Shown here one piece after another: positions 1 through 5,170 of a DNA stretch of 5,170 bases; position 1 is the stretch's first letter; every line of letters starts with the position of its first letter. Both the position numbers and the translations under genes were made by a program. Source of the stretch: Bacteroidales bacterium UBA4318 (GTDB lineage: Bacteria > Bacteroidota > Bacteroidia > Bacteroidales > UBA932); the NCBI GenBank assembly GCA_002393895.1, contig DGUE01000099.1:1-5170 (forward strand), written 5' to 3'. The notes under the pieces are model-generated. The model searched no databases. It was not told where the DNA came from and was given only the letters and a program-made list of their open reading frames with translations.

Positions 1-739
1 AGTCGTTCGGATATTTGGCGTGGAATTTAATCACATCCTCTATGGCATTGCGGAATTTAGTGCCTTCGGGGATGGTCTTGAGCGCCTCGCGCACCAAGGT
101 GGGGATGTCGTCGCAGACGTAGGCCAGCGAGTAAAGGGCACTCACATACACGCCGCCGTACCAGCCGTCTCCGTAGTTCATGATATGACCGATGCGGTCC
201 GCGATCGCGGCGGCATCGTTGGGGCGTCCCGGGGTGAGCATGCCTATGAAGTCGGCCTCGATCTGGAAGTCGATGTCATCTGCATGGGGATTGTATTTCC
301 AGTAGCCGGATTCCGGGGCACCGCGCCCGTTGAGGATGTTGTAGCGCGCAGCCTGGTTGGCGTGCCAGAGCTTGTAGGGAGCGTTTGCGAAACGGTCGGC
401 GAACTCGGAGGCCGGAGCCTCGATGCCCAGTTCTGCCATCACCTCCAGGAAGGTCAGGTCCATATACACATCATCGTACAGGCCGGGATCCTCCACGAAG
501 GTCTCGCTGATGTAGCTGTCGCTCCAGAAGATAGGTTCGGCATCCTGGATGAGCCCACCCTTGAACTTGAATTCGGTGGGGCCGCCGTAGGTGCAGCCTA
601 TGGTCTGTGCGAACCATCCGCCGCGGATGCGGTCCATCATATCCTCTTCACCCATGCGGACGGTCTGCCCGTATTTGAATGAAGGGCCGGCGCAGGAGGC
701 CAGGAGTAGGAGGAAAAGTGGTATAATTGTTTTCTTCAT
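1..739 (-). CDS. Third exported ADP-ribosylglycohydrolase-fold lipoprotein, N-terminal part (C-terminus off the window)
   Basis: The frame is open from ATG at 739 to the left edge, giving 246 residues. The start is followed at once by a lipoprotein signal (MKK, Leu-rich core, lipobox LASC with Cys16). The protein follows its upstream neighbour closely along its visible length: GGWFAQTIGCTYGGPTEFK at 40-58, LYDDVYMDLTF at 88-98, the WHANQAARYN segment, APESGYW, NPHADDIDFQIEADFIG at 150-166, GHIMNYGDGWYGG, and a closing KFHAKYPND matching KLHKKYPRD in the neighbour. It thus belongs to the same DDVY/HADD subtype and probably arose by tandem duplication, followed by clear divergence. The second Asp motif (DSDCN-like) and any accessory domain would lie beyond position 1, so catalytic competence cannot be judged. 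It is the third ARH-fold gene in a row and is probably cotranscribed with the others. Confidence 0.92.
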   Translation of the reverse strand, partial: MKKTIIPLFLLLLASCAGPSFKYGQTVRMGEEDMMDRIRGGWFAQTIGCTYGGPTEFKFKGGLIQDAEPIFWSDSYISETFVEDPGLYDDVYMDLTFLEVMAELGIEAPASEFADRFANAPYKLWHANQAARYNILNGRGAPESGYWKYNPHADDIDFQIEADFIGMLTPGRPNDAAAIADRIGHIMNYGDGWYGGVYVSALYSLAYVCDDIPTLVREALKTIPEGTKFRNAIEDVIKFHAKYPND

Positions 740-740
740 A

Positions 741-767
741 AGATTCCTTCGTTTCACTCGGAATGAC
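741..767 (-). repeat. Imperfect palindromic intergenic repeat, dispersed Bacteroidota-type hairpin
   Basis: On the minus strand this 27-base element starts GTCATTCCGAG and ends GAAGGAATCT. It can fold with an outer stem ATTCC (764-760) against GGAAT (747-743), a tandem G-A/G-A internal element, and an inner two-pair stem GT/AC closing a GAA loop (757-751). From memory, a very similar element, with GC/GC in place of GT/AC, is scattered between genes in many Bacteroidota and metagenome-derived genomes. The identification is by recall, and only this one copy is in the window. It fills nearly the whole gap between two cotranscribed genes, so it would appear in the mRNA. Confidence 0.6.
744..749 (-). 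promoter_or_regulatory. Possible Shine-Dalgarno sequence AAGGAA for the third ARH-fold gene, inside the repeat
   Basis: AAGGAA sits four bases before the ATG at 739 and lies in the 3' arm of the palindromic repeat. It is the only purine-rich SD-like site among the three starts in the window; the other two have none that is convincing. If the hairpin forms, it would cover this site. Bacteroidota often initiate without an SD, so its use is uncertain. Confidence 0.35.
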
Positions 768-770
768 AGG

Positions 771-2378
771 TTAATTATGATAGTAAGTGTCCGGCGCGGG
801 ATGCTCGGAATAATACTGTATTGCGTTGATTCTCAGAAGGTACTGGGAAGGGTCGGGGTTGCGCCAGACCATCTTCACCTTGTGCCTTCCCTCGGGAAGG
901 AGATACTTCCAGGCGGGTTCCAGCTTGCGGGAGGTGCCCTTCATCGGGAGGATGGACAGCTGGTCCAGTTCGCCGTCTATCCAGACCTCTATCTCCGCCA
1001 CATACGGGTCGGCCTCCTCCGCCAGGGCGAAGACTTCCGAGCCCACATGCTTCTTGGAAACGCGGTCGGCGTAGCCCTTGCTGATGCCGCGAAGGCACAC
1101 GAGGTTGCCCCAGATGCAGAAGCCGTTGCCGCTGAAGTCGAACTCGTATTCGTTTTCCATCCAGGCATCCTTCTGGTCGCGGAAGATGGGATAGGTGTTG
1201 GTGAAATTCTGCTCGAGAGGCAGCACCTTCACCGGTGCGGCAGGGATGGTGACTGAGTCCCCGTCCACCTTGCCGCCGTTCTTCTCTATGAGCTGGAGGG
1301 CCTGGTTGAAGGAGTAGACGCTTCCCTTTGCGAGCGAAACATCTGTGCCTTCGAAGTCAAGGTCCCAGATCTCGTCGAGGGGCTCGCGCCAGAAGGCGGG
1401 GATGCCGCTCTTGCCGAGCATCACGCCCAGCACTCCGCCCACTGTGGCGGGGTTGCAGTCGGAATCCTGGCCGCAGCGGGTGGCAATCTCCATGGATTTG
1501 CCGAAATCGCCTTCACCATAGAGCATGCCCATCGCAACATATGCGGAGTTTATCTTGGCATCGATGTCGAAACTCAGGAACACTCCCTTGGGGCATCCGG
1601 TATCCGATCCCCATTTCTTGAGAATCTCGAACCAGCAGGCCTTCCAGTCGCGGGGGTATTTCTTGTGGAGCTTGCGCACGTCGTCGATGCACTGCCAGAA
1701 GGTGCTTTCTGCGGGGATGCCTTCAAGGGCCATATCCACCACCTTGGCGGGGTCGTTCTCGATGAAAGCTGCGGAATACAGGCCGGAGACGAAGGCTCCG
1801 CCGTAGAATCCGTCGCCGCTGTTCATGATGTGGCCTACCTTGTCGGCAATCTCAAGCGCCTGCTGCACCATTCCCGGGGCCATCAGGCCAACGAAGTCGG
1901 CTTCGATCTGGAAGTCCAGGTCGTCGGCGTGAGGGTTGTTGAGCCAGTTGCCGGATTCGGGGGGCATGATGCCCTGGCGCACGTTGTAGCGCCCGGCCTG
2001 GTTGGCGTGTGCGAGATGGTAGGGCGCGTATGCGAAGCGCATCGCAAGATCCTTGGAGCTGCAGTCCAGTCCGAGCTGCTCGAAGGCCTCGGCGAAGGTA
2101 AGGTCGTTGTAGACATCGTCGAAGAGCCCGGGCTTGCGGTCCCACCAGTGCTTCACATATCCTTCTCCCCAGGAAATGGGTTGATTGTCGGGGATGAGGG
2201 TGCCCTGGTGCTTGAATTCGGTAGGGGCGCCGTACACCACTCCTATGGTCTGCCCGGCCCATCCGCCCATGATCTTGTCCATCAGCGCATCCTTCGTGAG
2301 GATGGTCTCGGAGGTCCTGGGTGCGGAGCAGGCTGCGAGCAGGAGCGCGGCGGAGAGTATGATTCTACTGTGCTTCAT
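771..2378 (-). CDS. Exported ADP-ribosylglycohydrolase-fold lipoprotein, intact, with C-terminal beta-rich accessory domain
   Basis: This is a complete 535-residue protein. The start at 2378 is supported by an immediate lipoprotein signal peptide with lipobox LAAC (Cys17). The catalytic domain covers about residues 25-370: GGWAGQTIGVVYG at 38-50, a first acidic motif FDDVYND at 86-92 in place of the usual DDT type, PHADDLDFQIEADF at 149-162, and CGQDSDCNPATVGGVLG at 302-318 with metal-ligand candidates D305 and D307. Residues from about 380 to the end form a separate beta-rich region with a WIDGELD turn and LLPEGRHKVKMVW near 493-505, resembling a jelly-roll carbohydrate-binding module; this is inference from residue pattern. 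The protein should be anchored outside the cytoplasm by its lipid, so it would act on imported or surface-bound material. It overlaps the previous gene by 14 bases and is followed after 31 bases by a close paralogue. The true substrate is unknown; ADP-ribose release is only one option for this fold. Confidence 0.92.
   Translation of the reverse strand: MKHSRIILSAALLLAACSAPRTSETILTKDALMDKIMGGWAGQTIGVVYGAPTEFKHQGTLIPDNQPISWGEGYVKHWWDRKPGLFDDVYNDLTFAEAFEQLGLDCSSKDLAMRFAYAPYHLAHANQAGRYNVRQGIMPPESGNWLNNPHADDLDFQIEADFVGLMAPGMVQQALEIADKVGHIMNSGDGFYGGAFVSGLYSAAFIENDPAKVVDMALEGIPAESTFWQCIDDVRKLHKKYPRDWKACWFEILKKWGSDTGCPKGVFLSFDIDAKINSAYVAMGMLYGEGDFGKSMEIATRCGQDSDCNPATVGGVLGVMLGKSGIPAFWREPLDEIWDLDFEGTDVSLAKGSVYSFNQALQLIEKNGGKVDGDSVTIPAAPVKVLPLEQNFTNTYPIFRDQKDAWMENEYEFDFSGNGFCIWGNLVCLRGISKGYADRVSKKHVGSEVFALAEEADPYVAEIEVWIDGELDQLSILPMKGTSRKLEPAWKYLLPEGRHKVKMVWRNPDPSQYLLRINAIQYYSEHPAPDTYYHN
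2365..2378 (-). other. 14-base coding overlap between the first and second ARH-fold genes
   Basis: The third-frame segment of the upstream gene ends ELEVYEAQ and a TAG at 2367-2365, while the next gene begins with ATG at 2378. This overlap exists only if both frameshifts are repaired. Its neat operon-like geometry is independent support that the upstream gene originally read through to this point. Confidence 0.75.
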
Positions 2379-4136
2379 ATACTTCGAGTTCGGTTATGGA
2401 GATGAAGGCAGACACAGCCTTTGTATACTTGTGCCAGTGGATCAGCACGGCATCATCGCCAATCACGCGGATTGCGGTGGTCGTGACCTTGGGGAAGGTG
2501 AATACGAATTCCCCGTTGTGCGGCTGGAAGAAGACTTCGTCGCAGTAGGGCCAGTCCGGAGTAACCTTTGCATCCAGGGCTACCCAGTTGCCGTTTTCGT
2601 CCAGGTACTCGGGATGAAGGTTGCTGTACCATCCGCCGAATTCCTCCAGCGGTCCGTAGTGGAAGGAGATCATGTCTGTGGTGATGGGCTGTATCCCAGC
2701 GATAGCCGAAGTAATCCTGCTTGGGGGCGTTGGACTTGCTGCCCAGCGAGTAGAATGCCGCTCCGGGGCCTCCGGTGACGCCGTCGTTGATCACATCCAC
2801 GCTGTAGGCTCGGTAGCTTACAGGGATGGTGAGCCAGCAGGAATCCAGTGTTGCCCTGTCGGTCTCGCGGGTAAGAGCGAGGATTTCGGCTGCATCGGGT
2901 GCGAGGTTCCGTCCGCTCTTCTCGGGAAGAGTGAAAGCTTGCAGTGGGCTCATCGGCCTTGGCCTTGAAGCGGGCCTTGGGGTTGATGGTATAGATCTTC
3001 TCCCCATTTTCTTCACGCACCTTACCGCCGCGGGCGAGGATGTTCTTCTCTGCCAGCACTACGGTGCGCTCGATGATATCCTCGATGGAGGCGTCGGGCA
3101 TGTCGTAGCGGGTGACGTTGATGTAACGGTCGTTGAAGGGCTTGGTCCAGTGGGGGAATTCAGAAGGCATGGCGCGGTCCAGCGGAACTCCGCCAATGCC
3201 GTTGATGACGCCGAGAAGGCCGCACATCGTGGCGGTCTGGTTGTCGCAGTCGAATCCCATCGCGCAGCCGATGAGGAGGGTCTTGTCGATATCTCCTCCG
3301 CCATAGAGCAGGGAGAGGATGCCCATCGCGCCGTTGAGGTCGGCGTTCCATATGCTGCGGGTGATATCGGGCTCTTCGAAATAAAGCTTGTCCGCCATCG
3401 CCTTGCGGGCGGGTTTCCAGTCGTCGGGATTCTTCTTCCAGAGATCCAAACACTCGTCGATTATGGCGCGGAAGCGGTCTCCCTTGGGAAGATAGGCCTT
3501 GGCGTGCTTCACGAGAGTGGGGATATCCTTCTCGAAGAAGGCCTCGGAATACATCGCACCGTAAACCACGGTGGGGGAGACTGCCCAGTCGTCGGAGGTG
3601 ATGCGGGCCGCCCAGTCGGAGATGCCTGCGGCGTATGCGGGCATGCCGGGAGCGGTGTAGGCCCATATCTCATTGATGAGCTGGGGGTCGATCTGGAACC
3701 AGTGGGGGTTATACTCCTTCTTGCCTGTGAGAGGCGGGGTGAAGCCGTAGTGCATCAGGCCCAGGGCCGCACGGTTGGCAAGCCATACGCGGTCCCGGAT
3801 GTGATACATCCATTTCTCTTTCACCTGAGCGTAGGTAGGATCCACACCATACTGCTCCATCATCATCAGATAGAGATACTCCACGTCGGTGTCGTCGTCA
3901 GAGAAGGCTCCGTCCACGGCAGTCATCTTGCGTATGGCCTTGTTGAACACGAAGGGGCCTTCGCCGGGTTCTTCCACGAACTTGTTCTCATATTCGAGCC
4001 CGTAGATGTTGCCCACCATCTGGCCGAGCCATGCGCCGGCGATCTTGTTCTTGAGTTCGGTGCGGGTAATCTCTTTCTGCTGGCAGCAGGAGGCCGCGAG
4101 CAGGGTGACAGCCAATATATAAAGGATTCTTTTCAT
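2365..4136 (-). CDS. Exported ADP-ribosylglycohydrolase-fold lipoprotein with C-terminal discoidin-like domain, interrupted by two frameshifts
   Basis: The start is ATG at 4136, directly followed by a lipoprotein signal (basic MKR, hydrophobic stretch, lipobox AASC with Cys17). The catalytic domain spans about residues 25-370: GAWLGQMVGNIYG at 34-46, the metal-binding DDDT at 80-83 with D84, and GFDCDNQTATMCGLLG near 294-309, which matches the family's second Asp motif (D296, D298). Enzymes of this fold hydrolyse ADP-ribosyl or related N/O-ribosyl bonds using metal ions; the substrate here is unknown. Frame 1 makes sense through codon 396 (to 2949). One extra base near 2948 moves the sense to a second frame (2947-2693, 85 residues), and another near 2692 moves it to a third (2691-2365, 108 residues, TAG stop). 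The repaired protein would be 589 residues, with a galactose-binding/discoidin-like domain from about 410 to 588. Uncorrected, the frame runs on as Arg-rich nonsense to a stop at 2670. The catalytic part is intact, so an active shortened enzyme is possible; a sequencing error or recent decay is equally possible. Confidence 0.85.
2692..2692 (-). other. Frameshift site 2 in the first ARH-fold gene (one apparent extra base)
   Basis: The minus strand reads TGG GAT A CAG CCC ATC. Removing the single A joins YFGYRWD to QPITTDMISFHYG, a natural run in a discoidin-type domain (aromatic-W-D-x-P-x-T, then a strand). The downstream frame then continues sensibly to the TAG at 2367-2365 inside the start region of the next gene. 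There is no homopolymer at this site. The shift is in the same direction as the one 256 bases upstream, so the two do not cancel. Confidence 0.8.
2948..2948 (-). other. Frameshift site 1 in the first ARH-fold gene (one apparent extra base)
   Basis: The minus strand reads GAT GAG CCC ACT here. Dropping one C of the CCC triplet (plus-strand GGG at 2946-2948) joins KAKADE to PLQAFTLPEKSGRNLAP, which continues as a plausible discoidin-like domain. Without the correction the translation becomes rich in Arg, Pro and Ser, typical of a wrong frame. The exact base is uncertain within a few nucleotides. A short homopolymer is a common place for indel errors, but a real mutation looks the same. Confidence 0.8.
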
Positions 4137-4138
4137 TA
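4134..4138 (-). other. TAATG stop/start overlap between the SusD-like gene and the first ARH-fold gene
   Basis: The TAA stop (4138-4136) and ATG start (4136-4134) share one base, with no clear Shine-Dalgarno sequence just upstream. This arrangement usually means that ribosomes ending the first gene restart on the second. It ties the hydrolase to the importer in one transcript. Confidence 0.85.
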
Positions 4139-5170
4139 CTTTGTGAGGTTAGGGTTGGCTGCAAGAGCACTCTTGGGGATGGAAAGATTGAAATCCTTCT
4201 CTTCCTTGGCAGGCTTGTTCCACCATGCGCCCAGATACTTGCCGAAGCGTATCATGTCCTGGCGGTGCCAGCCTTCGACTGCAAGCTCGTGGGAGCGCTC
4301 CTGGTAGATGTTATCGAGGGTAAGGGTGCCGGCAGTGAAAGGTGTCAGGCCGGCGCGGGTGCGTATCTTCTGGAGGTCTGCGTTGCCAACGACTTCGCCG
4401 CCCTTGTTCTGGCGCACCATGGCCTCGGCGTACATCAGCACCACATCGGCGTAGCGCATGATGTAGAACTCGTTCTCCATGCCCACCTGGCCCCCGGTGA
4501 GGGTGCCGTCACTCTGATACTCCCATTTGCCTATACGGGCGCCCTGGAGGTCGGTGCGGTGTGTGGTGTAGGCCTCTTCGGGCATATAGGGATCGATCAC
4601 GTAAGGCACGGTGACCGTCTTCTCGGGATCGGACGGATCCGGCACGTCGATGGTAAGATTGTTGCCGGAGAGGTCTTTCATCTGTCCGAACATCCAGGTC
4701 CAGGCCTTGCGCTTGTCGCCGGTCTCGTAGCTCGTCATGAAGTCAGGCTGTGCCACTATGCCGTCCCAGGCGTTTGCGGGGATGCCCAGAGGCGCGCAGA
4801 GGGCCACGGGAAGGGTAGACATGTGGATGAGGAAGGCGTAGTGGTCGGATACGGTGTAGACGGTGCTGTAGGGGATGGCCAGGATGCCTTCCTCGCAGAA
4901 CTCGTTCTTAACCTTGAACATATCCTTGTAGTTGTCCACAATCTTGTACCAGCTTCCACCGTTGTTGTTTGTCATGATGTCCTTGCAGGCCGCTGCGGCC
5001 TCGGCCCATTTGGGCGTGCCGATCAGGAACTCCGCGTTGAGGTAGAGCTTCGCGAGGATGAAGTTGGCGACGCCCCTGGTCACGCGACCGTAGTATTCGG
5101 TCGTAGGCTCCACGGCGAGGTTGTCGATATTCTCCTTTATCTCGCTCTCTACGAAGTCGAAGATGAAGGC
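4136..5170 (-). CDS. SusD/RagB-family nutrient-binding outer-membrane lipoprotein, C-terminal part (N-terminus off the window)
   Basis: The frame is open from the right edge to a TAA at 4138-4136, giving 344 residues; the family usually has about 450-600, so the signal peptide and N-terminal part lie beyond 5170. SusD proteins are surface lipoproteins that cap a SusC TonB-dependent transporter and bind the glycan or other nutrient. Visible family marks are a TPR-like helical stretch (GVANFILAKLYLNAEF), the C-terminal block EFYIMRYADVVLMYAEAM, a following IRTRAGL segment, the ERSHELAVEGWHRQDMIRFGKY-type helix (E-R-x-x-E-L-A-x-E-G-x-R/H-x-x-D-x-x-R), and the closing IPKSALAANPNLTK. Most family members carry a few more residues after NPNL (commonly a Q-N-P-G-Y-like end), so this one stops early, exactly where the next gene starts. 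Its stop overlaps the next start by one base, indicating one operon. The substrate cannot be read from the sequence. The family call is firm. Confidence 0.95.
   Translation of the reverse strand, partial: AFIFDFVESEIKENIDNLAVEPTTEYYGRVTRGVANFILAKLYLNAEFLIGTPKWAEAAAACKDIMTNNNGGSWYKIVDNYKDMFKVKNEFCEEGILAIPYSTVYTVSDHYAFLIHMSTLPVALCAPLGIPANAWDGIVAQPDFMTSYETGDKRKAWTWMFGQMKDLSGNNLTIDVPDPSDPEKTVTVPYVIDPYMPEEAYTTHRTDLQGARIGKWEYQSDGTLTGGQVGMENEFYIMRYADVVLMYAEAMVRQNKGGEVVGNADLQKIRTRAGLTPFTAGTLTLDNIYQERSHELAVEGWHRQDMIRFGKYLGAWWNKPAKEEKDFNLSIPKSALAANPNLTK

Noticed and set aside
20..682. Plus-strand open frame of 220 codons opposite the third ARH-fold gene
   Set aside because: The minus strand here encodes a lipoprotein signal and conserved HADD and DDVY motifs; the plus-strand product resembles nothing known.
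741..767. Rho-independent terminator between the second and third ARH-fold genes
   Set aside because: The palindrome has a short outer stem with internal mismatches and no T-run after it on the minus strand; it directly abuts the next start codon, and the flanking genes look cotranscribed.
1665..2405. Plus-strand open frame of 246 codons opposite the second ARH-fold gene
   Set aside because: It is antisense to a firmly identified gene, with low-complexity Gly/Val/Glu-rich translation and no known motif.
2365..2673. Separate small gene of 102 codons starting at the ATG at 2673
   Set aside because: It begins in the middle of a discoidin-like domain whose first half is encoded just upstream in another frame; it is better read as the tail of the frameshifted gene.
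2944..2951. Programmed +1 frameshift at CCC-A
   Set aside because: CCC-N can promote +1 slippage, but there is no slow or stop codon next to it, no visible stimulator, and a second unrelated shift follows at 2692 with no slippery sequence.
2826..4307. Long plus-strand open frame of 493 codons opposite the first ARH-fold gene
   Set aside because: It lies antisense to a gene with clear catalytic motifs, crosses the SusD/hydrolase boundary, and shows no recognisable domain; it follows from the codon bias of the minus strand.

Overview
The window looks like part of a polysaccharide-utilisation-type locus from a Bacteroidota genome, probably a fairly GC-rich member of the Bacteroidales. The signs are a SusD/RagB-family outer-membrane lipoprotein, three short type II (lipoprotein) signal peptides, very tight gene packing, and start sites that mostly lack a strong Shine-Dalgarno sequence. 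Genus cannot be fixed from the sequence; an Alistipes/Rikenellaceae-like or related gut lineage would fit but is a guess.

All genes lie on the minus strand, so transcription runs from the right edge to the left edge. In that order they are: (1) the C-terminal 344 residues of a SusD-like protein (4136-5170, N-terminus beyond the window); (2) a lipoprotein of the ADP-ribosylglycohydrolase (DraG/ARH) fold with a C-terminal discoidin-like domain (2365-4136), whose reading frame is broken twice, near 2948 and 2692; (3) an intact 535-residue lipoprotein of the same superfamily with a different C-terminal beta-rich domain (771-2378); (4) the N-terminal 246 residues of a third such lipoprotein (1-739), closely similar to the second. 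The first junction is a one-base TAATG overlap, the second a 14-base overlap, and the third a 31-base gap. That gap is almost filled by a 27-base imperfect palindrome resembling a dispersed Bacteroidota intergenic repeat.

Inferred biology: a SusC/SusD-type importer (the SusC partner would be expected upstream, outside the window) is followed by at least three exported ARH-fold hydrolases, and no recognisable classical glycoside hydrolase is visible. The locus may therefore capture and cleave a ribosylated or nucleotide-like substrate, or an unrecognised glycoside, outside the cytoplasm. The enzymes fall into two types: the first keeps a DDDT-type first metal motif, while the second and third share a DDVY-type variant and an extra HADD motif. 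No RNA gene, CRISPR array, insertion sequence, promoter or terminator could be supported. No stretch over 300 bases is without a gene; the only non-coding DNA is the 31-base gap.
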